A stretch of 64,000 nucleotides of DNA from Prosapia bicincta (GCA_036971475.1 JBAIZL010000002.1:127152533-127216532); one strand, 5' to 3'. Shown: positions 32,374 to 43,933, numbered from the stretch's first letter. Translations and numbers: made by a program. The notes: generated from the sequence alone by a model not told the origin.

Positions 32374-33559
32374 TGTAATATTTGGTAATTTTGTTTTATA
32401 CAAGTCTTAATAAAATTTATAATTTAAAAGAAATAACACTTCAATGCTGCTTTTTTGTTACAATAAACTTTTAATATCTTAAAATGACATTCCTTGTTAT
32501 CTTTTACAAAGTCACTTACTAATTAAAAATTCTTATTTCCTCTACAAAGAATTACAAAAATTAAGCTTTATTAGCCTAAGTCTAAATTTTGGTATGGCAG
32601 CAAGAAGTTTAGTTATAAAATTTAATATGAATTGAAATTGATTTAATTATTTCAATTTGAGCTTGAGCTCTCTTTATCTCGGGTTAAATAGGTGGGTTTT
32701 CTAAATTTTGACTAATAAATTTTGAGTTGGCACTTTCAAAAAAATATCTAAATTACAATTTTTACAAGTTAAAATTTTTACAAGTTATTTTAGTTCTTAA
32801 TTAAATATATTTCCTGAATAATGTCTTCTTAATTGATCAGTTCAATTATTTGGCCTATTGTTACTCTGTAATTACGATTTAAATATGATACTGCACTTTC
32901 CGCACTAGTTAAAAAAATAAAATTTTTACAGCCAATTCTGAATACGTCTTCCTCGTTCCGATGCTTGGTTCCAACTGCGTACTGACGCTATCTTTGTTAG
33001 AAAAAATGGCCAAATCGTGAATTTCCGCTATTTTTTCGTTTATTCCTTGTAGGTACAGCTTTACGGATGTCATGTTCTTCTTCTTTACAGATACACTTCT
33101 TCTTCTTAACAACTGCACTTAAATTTCTTTGCATTTAAATCCAAAACTGTTTTAGATTATATTTAAAACGAGAAATACTTAAAACGAATAACTTTTGCCG
33201 GTCAATGCGCACGCAACTCCACAAATCCGTTATATCGTTTTTACTACAGCACATTCCACTAGCTTGCCGTGTGAAAGTTTTAAGTGTATTTTTACATAGT
33301 TCTATTTAAATTGTTACCTATCAATTATTTCTAATACATATTCTTTATAAATAGTGATTTGTGTGTTTTTTTTCTTTTATATAAAATTTTGTGATTAGAT
33401 CTAAAATGTGGCCGTGTGAATTTTCTATACAAGTGAAATTAGGTTATGTTTACAATTCGTTCCTGGTATATTTTAGTAATTTTTACATACTGAATTTATT
33501 TATATATATTTATCTTAATTTGGTAAGTGCCTTTTATATAGATATTACTTCAAAATGTT

Positions 33560-33562
<3 letters not shown>
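32374..33562 (-). repeat. Gypsy 5' LTR
   Basis: The 1189-bp copy carries the element's promoter on the minus strand. I could not fix a TATA box unambiguously in such AT-rich sequence. It ends GTTACA at 33562 directly against (AT)n. Confidence 0.96.

Positions 33563-33614
<52 letters not shown>
33563..33614. repeat. (AT)n then (AC)n microsatellite, right half of the Gypsy target
   Basis: The AT run continues from the left flank of the element and passes into AC dinucleotides at 33597-33614. Confidence 0.95.
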
Positions 33615-33654
33615 TATAATGAATTCAATTTTATAAACCTATTTTAGTATTAGG

Positions 33655-33772
33655 GTTCATTAGAAGTCCTATTTTCTATAATCCACAGGAACGTGAAATA
33701 AAAATTTCGTTAATCCGAAGGGGTACTGGTCCCAACTACCTCGAATTATCGGGACGCTACTGTATTTACTTT
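33655..33772. mobile_element. Possible pogo/Tigger-like terminal fragment
   Basis: TTCGTTAATCCGAAGGGG and CTCGAATTATCGGGACGCTACTGT, followed by A, resemble the right end of a pogo-like inverted repeat (compare CAGTAAACTCCCGATTATTC at 56922). The left end was not found, so the call is tentative. Confidence 0.4.
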
Positions 33773-33939
33773 TTTATTGAATAAAATATCTAACTGATAA
33801 CAGTAAAACATGAAATATTGAAAGTGTAATAATTGTTTTTTACAATGAATATTTTTAAACGCAAATACGTCATTTAAAAGATTATAATGTCCATCAAGAA
33901 ATTTCAAACTGTTATATATTAATAAAGATTACACTTGTT

Positions 33940-34990
33940 TGTATTAACTTGGCAAAAAAACACTCTTTACTGGTTTATTCAGTAGACGCGTTTCCCGCTA
34001 GGGAAGATCATTAATCAATGCTGTGATCAGGTGTATTGTGTTGGTGTGAGTCTGTGATGTGTTATTATTCATAGGGTAGTTGTTAATTATATGCTCAAAT
34101 ATAGTATTAGATTGGGAGTGTGTTTTGTTATTTGAAATGTGTTGTGGATAGTTATTCATTGCCTTTATATACCTTATTGTTTTCTACTGTATTAAGTTTT
34201 TTGCTTTTATTGAAGTAATGTAGGATTTTTAGATTGGTGTATATGTCAGTCTGTGAGTGTAGAGTGTTTGTATGTGTATGGCGAAATTTGATTTTGGTTG
34301 TGTCTTTCTTATTTGTTCTACGTGTTCTTTTTATCTTGCGGTAAATGTTCTCTCTGTCCTGTGTAAAAGCTGGGACAATTGTTGCTTGTAATCTTGTATA
34401 CGCCTACCCTGACGTGTTTATTCTGGTGTGTTTTTGACTGTTTAGGTGTTTTGTTAATTGTGTTGGATGTCGTGAATGGTACTTTGTTTTTAAGTTTGCG
34501 GAACGATGAAGCTATTTCTTGTGATGTTTTGACGTGATATGTAAGTATTGAATATTTTTTTTGCTTGTGTGTTATTGTTTTTTGTTGTGTTATGTATACG
34601 ATGTTTTTGCACATTATGTTGTCTATCAAGGTGTGTTTGTATCCGTTTGTGTGGGCTAAGTGTTTTATTGTGTTTAGTTCGTTTATTAGTTCGTCTTCAT
34701 TGCTCATGGGTATGTTGATTAATCTGTGTATCATGGAATCGAAAGCAGCATGTTTGTGTTGTGTGGTGTGATTGGACGTGTTGTGTATAACTCTGTCTGT
34801 GGTGGTGGGTTTCCTGCATATTTTGAATGTGTGTTTGTTTTGTTTTGTCATCGTTAGGTCTAAAGTTGGTTTTGTTCTGTTGTTCTGTTTCCAGTGTGAA
34901 GTTTATGTTATTGTGTGATTTGTTTATGTAATTGTGGAATGTGTGTATATGTCGTATGTTGCTGTTGTATAAACACCTTCCACAATTACA
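33940..34990 (-). mobile_element. Penelope-like copy 1 of a tandem pair (RT end and GIY-YIG)
   Basis: The minus-strand frame at 34851-34318 reads ICRKPTTTDRVIHNTSNH, DSMIHRLINIPM, ILTYHVKTSQEIASSFRKL and VGVYKITSNNCPSFYTGQ. This is the RT C-terminus running into a GIY-YIG domain (VY and YTG variants). The 3' end near 33985-34025 carries GAAACGCGTC on the minus strand. A second copy of the same region begins at about 35000, giving head-to-tail tandem copies, a common arrangement for these elements. Confidence 0.85.
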
Positions 34991-34999
34991 ATGTATATA

Positions 35000-35709
35000 T
35001 TAGTGTAGTTTGTTTTGTATGTGTATGGCGATATGTAAGTTCGATTTGGGTTATGTTTTATGTGTTCTTTGAATCATGTGGTAAAGTTTCTCTCTGTTTC
35101 ACCTGAGGAAAAGCTAGTCAGTCGTTGCATGTGATCTTTATATTCTTGTACTGTCGTGTTTGTTGTGGTCTCTTTTGTACTGTGTAGGTGTTTTTTAGTT
35201 GTGTTAAAACATTTTGAAGGTTACTTTGTATTTAGGTTTGTGGAATGAGAAAGCTATTTTTGTAATGTGTTGCCGTGATGCGTTAATGCTATGTATTTTT
35301 GTGTTGTTGTGTTATGTGTGCGTTGTTTTTTGCGCATTATATTGTCTATCTGGTCGTGTTTGTATCTGTTTTTAAACGCTATGTTTTTTATTGTGTTGGG
35401 TTTCGATTATTTTGTCCTCATTTTTTATGGGTATGTTGATTAGTTTGTGTATCATGGAGTGGAAGGCGGAGTGTTTGTGGAGGTGTTGTATGGGGTGATT
35501 GGAAGTGTTGTGTATAACTCTGTCAGTGGTGGTGGGCTTTCTGCATATTTTAAATGTGTGTTTGTTATTTAGTTATTGTGAGATCTAGGAAGTTGATTTT
35601 GTTTTGTTTTCAGTGTCAGGTTTATATTATTGTGTAATTAGTTTATGTCTTTGTGGAAGGTGTTTATCTGTCTTGTGTTGCCTCTACATAAGATTAATAT
35701 GTCATCTTT
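35000..35709 (-). mobile_element. Penelope-like copy 2, nuclease and RT C-terminal half
   Basis: The sequence repeats the order seen in 33940-34990: a GIY-YIG region at 35030-35170, then RT C-terminal blocks up to the active-site region at about 35700, where the minus strand reads RYKDDILILCRG (KDD in place of the usual VDD). It is then interrupted by the LINE fragment at 35723 and resumes at 36621. Confidence 0.82.
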
Positions 35710-35722
35710 GTATCTATAACAA

Positions 35723-36607
35723 ATGATACAGGAGAGATATGAGGATTGGACAAGGATTTATACGGATGGGTTGGTGGATGTGGGGGAGGCCAGGACGGGT
35801 GCGGGCTATTATAATGAGGAAACGGGAGAGGAGCACCATGTACTGGCGGGTTCGGCTTCTAGTATGGATGTGGAGATCCTGGCGATAAATGCGGCCCTAA
35901 TGAGCTGTAGGAGTCAAAAAATGGATAAAGTTTGTATACTAACAGACTCCAAATCGGCGGTGCAGGTCATCGAGGCTGATGAACCAGGACCATATTACTT
36001 CCGCACTAGGGAAACTAAAGCTCTGTTACGTCAACTCATTAAAGAGGGCAAGTGCTTCGCCCTCCAGTGGATTCCCTCTCACTGTGGGATTCGAGAGAAT
36101 GAAAGAGCGGATCGGATCGCAAGGGCCGGTGCACCAGGTAAGGTACTCGTTGACTAAATGCAGGAGGGACATAGTTGGGCTTATAACAATGGAGTGGACC
36201 GCGAGGTGGAACGGGGAGACTACTTGCAGAAGCCTTTTCAGCGTCCAAGACACACCAGCTCCCCCAGAATGGTATTGCGGAGTCAGTAGACTGGTCTCAA
36301 CCGTCGCTGCAAGGGCCAGAATGGGGCATATAATATGCAATTTTTACCTGAGACGATTCAATCTGGTCGAGTCGAATCACTGTGCTGTTTGTGACAGTGG
36401 AGTAGAGGAGACGTTGGAGCACATATTGTTGAGGTGTAGATCCATTAACCCGGCAAGAGATTCCCTGCGGAGGACGCTGGGAGATAGCGAAGATCCGATG
36501 AGGGTCATAATGCGAACAAAGAAATACTGGGCAATGGCTGCAGCAGTATTCCATGGACATCGAGTCGTCGGCATCGCCTGATGCTGGAAGCTCGTACAAA
36601 GAAGTAA
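35723..36607 (+). mobile_element. 5'-truncated LINE inserted in Penelope RT (RNase H and Cys-rich tail)
   Basis: An 885-bp insertion is flanked by a perfect 13-bp duplication, GTATCTATAACAA (35710-35722 and 36608-36620). It encodes an RNase H domain with IYTDGLVDVGEARTG, DVEILAINAAL, CILTDSKSAV and LQWIPSHCGIRENERADRIA, so the Asp, Glu, Asp and His positions are all present. A register shift near 36135-36150 then leads into the C-terminal domain (RMGHIICNFYLRRF, CAVCDSGVEETLEHILLRC). It ends ...GAAGTAA without a long poly(A), as in I-type LINEs. Its higher GC content differs from its surroundings. It is a separate family from the LINE at 7062. Confidence 0.92.
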
Positions 36608-36620
36608 GTATCTATAACAA

Positions 36621-37448
36621 TAGACTATTTTGTGGGCGTATTTGTTGTTATTTATGATATATTTTTGTTAGAGACTATGTATAAATATTTCTAAAAATAT
36701 GTTTGAAATGGGGGATCCTATTGGCAGGTCTTTATGTTGAGTGTAGTATTGGTTGTTGTTGTTCCATGTGAATTCTGAGAAGTGATTGTTCCTGTTAGTT
36801 ATTATTTCCTTGGGTATATTGTCGGGTGTGATTTCTTTTCCATTTTCTTTATTGGTGTATAGGTTGGTTATGTCAAATGAAGCTAGTGTGGAGTTATGTG
36901 GTATATGTGTTATTTTTATTTTTTTGTGTAAAATGCGGATCACGTAACCATGCATTTGGCCTTGAGAGATTGCAGTAGGTGAGACGGGAGGTAGAGGGTT
37001 AATATAAATACTTTCCTAGAAACATGATTAGGGCTGGGAAAACACTGTCTTGCATGAGACGGTCGATATTAGGTAAATTCTGAGATAAATTACCTGAGAT
37101 ATGAAATAACAAACTATATTGAAATATATGTAGAGATATCGGATGCAGAAGCTCTTGATGCATAGAACGTTCTGAATATGTAAGATATTCTTGTGGTAGT
37201 TAACAAGAAATACCGTGTTATCTCTCAAGTCTAGGTGCATAGTTACTTGGCCGCAGTATAAGTTCTATCTTGTTTTTTTAGATTGTAGTTATGAAATGTG
37301 ATACAGTACTATAATATCTTATTACTCTTTTCGAGGTGTTTCGCCATTTTGTGTGACGGAGTTGATTTGTTATTTATTAGTGGACGTATTGGTATGTCTT
37401 TTTGTGTACCTACTTTAGGTAAGGCGTTGAGTATAGTAGAGTTTGACC
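36621..37448 (-). mobile_element. Penelope-like copy 2, RT N-terminal half
   Basis: The minus strand contains LASFDITNLYTN and HKDLPIGSPISNIFLEIF (36955-36668), which are RT blocks A and B. Further upstream lies LNALPKVGTQKDIPIRPLIN at about 37425-37365, the conserved PK-x...PIRP region. It joins 35000-35709 across the LINE insertion and is interrupted again at 37449. Confidence 0.85.
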
Positions 37449-37573
37449 GGTGCAGGATCTTCAACAACGCGCATGCGCAACCTTCAACTCGGTTCCTTGA
37501 GAGGGGAGAGAATGTAGGGGAAGCTATGAGCTACAATGTAATAAGAGAAACTGTATCAAGATTAACAGTAGAA

Positions 37574-37643
37574 ACCCGTGGCCTAATGGTTAAGGTACAG
37601 GCATAGTAATCGTAAGTTACGGGTTCAAATCCTGAATTTCCAT
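37574..37643 (+). ncRNA. tRNA-derived SINE-like block
   Basis: An A-box-like GTGGCCTAATGGTTAAGG (37579) and a B-box-like GGGTTCAAATCC (37621-37632) have tRNA spacing. Partial acceptor pairing (GAAA with TTTC) is visible, but the anticodon stem does not pair and the D stem is imperfect. It is a pol III promoter-type remnant from a tRNA-derived SINE or a tRNA pseudogene, not a working tRNA. Confidence 0.6.
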
Positions 37644-37806
37644 TTTAATTTTTTTCTTGAAACATTCTAGTTTTAATGAATCTTATTTGTTGTGATAGGT
37701 TAGGTTAGGTTAGGTATTATAAAAAATTTATAAATGTCTTTTGAATACAAATAGCAAAGTTAAATTTAATTTTTACATAGTGAGTTTTCTTCCTTTTATA
37801 CCTACC

Positions 37807-38055
37807 TTAAAATATACGTACGAAGTATCCAGTCAGGATAGATTTGGTAATAATTTTATTCAACATTAATATCTATTTTTATTAAAATATACGTATGAAG
37901 TATCCAGTCAGGATAGATTTGGTAATAATTTTATTCAACATTAATATCTATTTTTATTAAAATATACGTACGAAGTATCCAGTCAGGATAGATTTGGTAA
38001 TAATTTTATTCAACATTAATATTTACCTTTATTAAAGTATACCTACGAAGTATAC
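37807..38055 (+). repeat. 75-bp tandem repeat (three full units and a partial)
   Basis: Units start TTAAAATATACGTACGAAGT at 37807, 37882 and 37957, with a diverged start at 38032. They contain ATCCAGTCAGGATAGATTTG, itself palindromic at TATCC...GGATA. Related sequence recurs in the inverted-repeat element at 39258-39468. Confidence 0.92.
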
Positions 38056-38129
38056 TACTTTCCCCTCTGCTGTAGTTAACCCTCCATCTGTGACGTCACG
38101 CGCATGCGCGTTGTTGAAGATCCTGCACT

Positions 38130-38285
38130 CGGGAAGATCTAGTGTTGCCCCTGTTGAGTATAGGTGCTTCTGCTTGTGGTTTAATTTATGAAAGGTGTAT
38201 TTTTGGTCTTTCTTTATTATGTAACTGAATTTATTTATGTCAACTTTTACCATTTTTGACATATATAAACTGTAGTTTTACTTCC
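38130..38285 (-). mobile_element. Penelope-like copy 2, N-terminal remnant
   Basis: The minus strand reads MSKMVKVDINKFSYIIKKD, then KYTFHKLNHKQKHLYS and TGATLDLP, after which it runs into the inverted-repeat element. It belongs upstream of the 36621-37448 RT segment. Confidence 0.65.
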
Positions 38286-38289
38286 GTTC

Positions 38290-39055
38290 ACAATCTTCAC
38301 ATCAGAAACATTTTTTTTGCAAAGCCTAAAATGACATGTTTATTGTTTAGAATAAGGGTATCCTAACCTGTATAGACAATATCTGTATGAAATGTAATAG
38401 TATTAAAATTATAATGTTCCCAGCGTTAATCATCGCGTAAAGGTTTACTGTGTAATGCGTTGTTAATCACTGTTCATTTTTGGAGTTAGCACTTATCCAG
38501 TTATTATATCACCAAATCTAAAGTAAGTAAATACCTTTTATTGATATTATAATCTCTTCTTACTTTAGTTTCAAATGTTTTCCTTCCTTTATTAAGGTAC
38601 GTTTTACAAATGACAAGTTTTTGTAATTGTTTAGATTCCTAAACCGGGCCTATATTTGCATGAAACATTCCGAAACATGTAAAAAGGCTATTTTCATTGA
38701 AATTATTTTTTTTGTGTGCCTAGAAACATTATTTTTTCTTAAATTAAAGTTGGGTAAAATTTTCGGCGTGGATGTAGCAGTTGTACTTATTTTAAAGCAA
38801 CTTTAATTGATTGTTTCTTCTTTAGAGCAATATTATAAGTATATAAATATAGTAATACATAAGAGACATTGCTTAGAGCCTTTTTTTGTATTTTCTTATA
38901 TTGAGGTTATGTTTCCCAATGAGCAATTTTTAAAGCAATGTTTATGTTTTGTCATAAAAAATCAAATTTAATCCCCTCTTTACAGGTACTGCAAATAATG
39001 TTGAATGAGCAACAAATGATAAATAATAATTAATAAGGTTGGGTAAACATTTTTT
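38290..39055. other. No recognised gene
   Basis: AT-rich sequence with no long frame and no family motif that I can identify. Confidence 0.5.
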
Positions 39056-39059
39056 TTTT

Positions 39060-39725
39060 TTTTTAAATTACTTGTTTTAATGTGTAGATCACGAATGTTG
39101 TCTTTTTCCCATAGGAAATAAGGAAAGTTACTTTTTTCACATTTTAAAAGTTAGTTTGTAATGTCATGTAGGGCAATATTGTTAATCAGACACACAGTAG
39201 CTACTGCACTAGGTCTAGATTTGTTTTTAATTTTATACAACGTTGCTATATACACATATTAAAATATACCTATGAAGTAGCCAGTCAGGATATATTTGGT
39301 TGTAATTTTGGAAAAATATTGAATTATTGCCAATTCAGAAAATTACAACCAAAACAATCCTGGCTGGATACTTCATAAGTATATTTTTATGTATGTATAG
39401 AGTAATGTTCTATAAAATTATAACCAAATTTATCCTGACTGGATACTTAATAGGTATATTTTAATGTAGGTATATAGTAATGTTAAAATTATAACCACAA
39501 GTAAATTATTTACATTTTAAGTTTAGCTTTAATATAAATTGACTGACGTAGTGGAGTGCACTGTAGGTACTGCGTGTCTGCTACATGCTATATATGCCAT
39601 TACAGACTAACATTTAAAAAATGTGATAAAAGTAACTCCCTGTATTTTCTATGGAAAATAGAGTTGATATTCATGTTCAACACATTAAAACAAGTAATTT
39701 AATTGAAATTACTTTTTTTAAATCA
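39060..39725. mobile_element. Long-inverted-repeat MITE or foldback
   Basis: Arms at about 39064-39225 and 39545-39722 are imperfect reverse complements. AAATTACTTGTTTTAATGTG, CACATTTTAAAAGTTAGT and ACACAGTAGCTACTGCACTA on the left each have counterparts on the right. Inside are three copies, in both orientations, of the ATACCTATGAAGTAGCCAGTC unit (39258-39310, 39341-39392 and 39415-39468), related to the 75-bp repeat at 37807. No coding capacity is seen. A fragment related to the MITE at 46203 follows at 39768-39850. Confidence 0.78.
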
Positions 39726-40884
39726 ATGTCATTGAGACTATATTTTTAACTAAATAAGTTGCCTATAGCAGCACTTACATATATATTTGTTGAGGACGGC
39801 CGTTTCAGGAGATTTGTCCCATTGTCAACTCAAACCGTAACTGATCTCAAGGTTTTTATAGGATAGGGTGGGAGTGTTTTGTGGGTATTAGGAGTTATGA
39901 TGTCATAAAGTTTGTGTGTTATAGTGTAATTGGGTGTTTAATATGTTTGTAACTGAAAAACACCACTTTATACTTGAAAGAAAATACATACTGTAATAAT
40001 AAATGATCATAAGGCACATACAGTCTCATACTTACTGTACAAGATCTCCAATATGACTGCCTAGAATCTACTTACTTGATGTTTTGTATGACATCCATGT
40101 TTAGAGGATGTTGGTAAAGTTGAAGGGAGTGAAAAAGAGGGAGGAGGAAATGTGTTCATAGTATAGTGTATACTGTACTTGTACAAGTAAAGTAAACAAA
40201 TCAAGTAATTTTTTCTAAACTACCAGAAACAAGCTAATGTTATCCTATGCCATGTAAACATGGGGAGCTGTATATCATTGGTGTAAACATCCTACTGAAT
40301 CATTTTAGACGACTTTTATCAAAGTTTTATTACTTTTTCAATTGCATTCCGTTCAGTAATAAACGTATTTTTCATATCCATTGATGTGTTGTATTGCTAA
40401 ACTGCAAAAAAATACCTTAAAGCATTTTTACTTGTAATTTATTGCTACATGGTAAATAACTTTCCTATATTAGTCGAGAAAATCATGTCAAAAAAAGCGT
40501 ATTAAGTGGGATTCAGAGCATATTATAAATGAGAATTAGTATGTTTTTTATGCTAAGTTTTAGGGTCTGAAAAAAAAACAGGAACAGGATTCTGTTTACT
40601 TAAAATATTTTGAATCCACTATTTCTATTTGAGTACATTTTAAAGAATTCATTCGAGGAATGGAATCTACAAAGTTTCTTATAAATCGTGACCAATGACA
40701 AACACTTATGCAAATAGTTGAACTGTTAATAAAAATAAAGGATGTTAAAAATGTACAAGGAAAACAACTTTGTAATAACCTTTAAATAACTTTACCTATG
40801 TAACAAATATGCAATAAATTAATTTTTGTAAAACTTTTGTTGACAGAAATTATTTTGATTATAGTATTATAAATTTTGTTTCAG

Positions 40885-41195
40885 TTTTTGATCATGGAAA
40901 TTCAACTTGAAATAGTTAAGCATGAAAATATTAACTTAGAAATTAAACAAGAGGAAATTTCATGTGAGTTCATAGAAGAAGGAATAAAATCAGAAGTTTC
41001 TTGTGAGTTAATAGAAGAACGTGTAAACAAAGATTTTTCCTTTGGTTTATTGGCAGAAGAAATTACTCCAGTTAACAGAGAGGAATGTATGTTTGATAGT
41101 GAAATCAAAGTTGAAAATGATGAAACCATAGATACATCTGAAACTATAGAAAGAAATGAGATAGAATTCTGTCTTGTTAAAGAAGAAAATTACTG
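40885..41195 (+). CDS. Paralog 2 exon with start codon: acidic, SUMO-motif-rich N-terminus
   Basis: The exon follows the acceptor TTTTGTTTCAG, has its ATG at 40894, and ends at the donor TACTG/GTAGGT. It encodes 100 residues and two bases of a Trp codon. The protein is strongly acidic and contains five psi-K-x-E sites: VKHE (Lys9), IKQE (Lys18), IKSE (Lys32), IKVE (Lys72) and VKEE (Lys96). An internal near-repeat is visible (EISCEFIEEG and EVSCELIEER). Sites like these are typical SUMO-acceptor consensus sequences in zinc-finger repressors. The function is inferred from motif pattern only. Confidence 0.85.
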
Positions 41196-43933
41196 GTAGG
41201 TTTAAGAAATTTAAAAAAGGCAGTCTTTTTCTTGATTAATGGTTTAGCACTTATGTTGCTTATATTACTAGAACACAGGAGGATAATATCCCTCACTGCC
41301 ATATATGGCTTATATCTATCTATACTTTTACTCTAGTACACAACCTTTGCTTGAATACAATTTTTACCGCAATACAAAACAATACTTATATTTATTTTGT
41401 TTACTTTGTGTACAAGTTTGGAATAAATAATTTAGTTTGGCGATGCTGCTAATGGTATTGTATAGTCTGTGTGTGGGGTAGATGGCTATCGCCAAATTTT
41501 CTCTTTGATTTCTGTTGGATCATTTTCTCATTCATTCAGTTGTGGTTAGCTTTAAATACTAGAGTTGGCTCTAGTAAGATCAAAAATCTTTTATGAATTA
41601 TATTGACATATATTTTTTTAACTCAGAAAATATTTTTAAAGTAATATTCCAGTAACATTTCATGATATGCTATTGTCAAAACTAATGCTAATGTTTAATC
41701 TCTGAGTGGGATTTGCAATGTCATATTCCCAGTAGGTTTTACCTAGTATATTGATATAGTATTTGGTTTCTGCACTGTCATAATGCCAATAGGTTTTATC
41801 TAGTACAATGGTTCCCAAAAAGAATGTTCAAGGACCCCCTCATTTGTTGCTATATTGACAAGAACTCGTTAAATTCTTAAACTTTGATTTTACATTACAT
41901 GCACAATAATTTGAGTTATATTGGTTATTAGTGAATAATTTATGGTTTACAAATATTCTTTGAGCTTAGGTTGTGAGGTAATGTTAAAACAAATAAATTC
42001 ATACACAAAACTCACAAATTAATCATTTATCTACTCATACGCGTTTTAATGACAAAGTCATCATCAGCATCAGTGAGTGTTATTACTTCAAACTCTAACT
42101 TACAACTAGTGTGAAAGTAAGGTTAAACTTCCATATTTATACAATAGGTGTTGCCACGGATCCGATTCACTACACTTAACAACGTTTTTTAACAGGGTTA
42201 CATCCTCTTCTTTAAATTCGTGTTCTTCCTATAAACAATGTTTTGCCATCGCAGATTTTTCTGGTTTGTTATATTTAATGTGGGAAAAATGTTCTTCAGC
42301 CCTAGTTTTAAAATTTTTTTATGTTTGACCTATATATTTCATAACACTTGCTATTTGAAAAATAATTTATTTGTATAGTAAAAGAGGACATTTCAATTTG
42401 TAGATCAAGTTTGGGTTTAAAAACATATACATGTATAAATTTTGGAAAAAATATGTTTAACAATTTACTTAGATATCCTTGATTGATATAAAACATTAAT
42501 TTATTTTTCATATAAACAATTAAAAAACAACTTCTTTATCCTAAAAATTGGGCTTAGTAACTCTTATTAAACATACAAATTATAAAAATAATACCCTAAA
42601 TTAACTTGTATTTTAAAAACATCCATTTTCCTTTTCTTTAAAAAATTAACAAACAATATTGTTACCAAATACCTGTTCAGCAGCTTTAAAAAGACAGTGA
42701 CAATTGATTGCCAGGCAGTGAGTAATGGTGCTCCATCTTGCTGTATCTAGATTTCTTGAAATTGTTAGACATTTTTCAATTTAGGTGCAACAAATGATCA
42801 CAAATCCCAACACGCTGAAGTGACAGTCACTGTAGCCTGGACTTCATTTTTGATAAAAGAAAGCTGCAATAAACCTGTGATATGAAACTACACCTTCATG
42901 CCGTGACCTTGCTGGTGTGTAAGGAGTGTTCATAAACTTCCTTAGACCCATAGACAAGTTGGCCACAATATGAGAAATATTTAATATTGTAAGTGACACA
43001 GTTTTACCATTGAGGTGGATGCTACACTTTAACAGTATTGGAATTTTTTATCAAAAATAACCCCAGGAAGTGACAGATGGGCAAATTCTAAGCACTTATT
43101 AATTATTTTATAATGTTTTTTTTGATAAATCAATTCTTTTTTAGTTAAAAATTTCTATTTTTTAAAAACAAATGCATGTTTTGAAATGTTTATTTACAAA
43201 TTACTTCAAAACTATAGGATTTTGGACAAATATTTTTCTTATTAAAATTGAAGCTAACAGAAAAACAAAGGAATTGGTTTTCAAATAAACATTGTAAAAT
43301 GAATCCAAAACGATTTACAGTTAGTTAAGGGATAATTTTGTTTGTGAATACTCACATCCAAGAATTCAAGGTCAAATAACCGGAAACTGAGACTAGATGG
43401 AGTCTACAGCATTAAAACTAAGCAAGTTGTTATGAAAAAAAGCAAGGATTCTTGATTTTACACAAACTTACAAGTGTATTTAAGAAAGCAATTCGATGGA
43501 ACATTATGGATAATTAATAATATTAATTACTTTGTTTTGCTCATGGTGAAAATGCAGCACATATTTTGCCTTTATTCTACTAGCCCTTATGTTTCATGAG
43601 GAACAGTTCTAACACTTGTAAAAACATTCAGAAAAAAAAAACAAAGCAGAAATAAGACAAACAAATGCTATCCCATTGAGACAGGGATATAAAGATCATA
43701 GTATCATTGTGGTTCAAGAAAAATGTACCATCATTTCATAATTAAAAGAACAAAACAAAACTGTGATTTGTATGTGTGTATATATATATATATATTCACT
43801 TATGTACTTAAACAAGAATTTTACTTGGTATTTATGCGAGCTAACTTTCAATGGCTGGTCGTGCTGTCATCCTCGGGCATACTGCGAAAACAGTGTTGCA
43901 TCCTAGTATACAAGAAAACAGTGTTGCTTAACT

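Larger units (their letters stand above)
24925..33562 (-). mobile_element. Ty3/Gypsy LTR retrotransposon, young, no env
   Basis: This is an 8.6-kb element on the minus strand with two 1189-bp LTRs that start TGTAAT and end GTTACA. By eye they differ at a single base (TGTAATAATTGG versus TGTAATATTTGG). It contains gag (30270-32156) and pol (30249-26778). Beside the 5' LTR the minus strand reads TGGCACACAAACGTGGGGCT, close to the complement of the insect tRNA-Lys 3' end, a plausible primer site. There is no envelope gene. LTR identity indicates a recent insertion. Confidence 0.97.
37450..38127. mobile_element. Terminal-inverted-repeat element with CGCGCATGCGC ends
   Basis: The left end at 37450-37478 (GTGCAGGATCTTCAACAACG then CGCATGCGC) is matched exactly in reverse complement at 38099-38127. 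It interrupts Penelope coding sequence, because the RT N-terminal region resumes at 38130. The element has no transposase. It contains a tRNA-like block (37574-37643), a short TTAGG run (37695-37715) and a 75-bp tandem repeat. Target duplication is unclear. GTTGAGTATAG occurs on both sides, but not at the exact ends. Confidence 0.8.

Noticed and set aside
37574..37643. A functional tRNA gene
   Set aside because: The A and B boxes are good, but the anticodon stem does not pair and the D stem is imperfect. It is better explained as a SINE or tRNA pseudogene.
37695..37715. Subtelomeric position suggested by TTAGG repeats
   Set aside because: There are only about four units, and they lie inside a small transposable element. 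This says nothing about chromosome position.
40902..41129. Antisense frame over the first coding exon of paralog 2
   Set aside because: The sense strand has matched splice sites, a start codon and phase agreement. The antisense frame has none of these.
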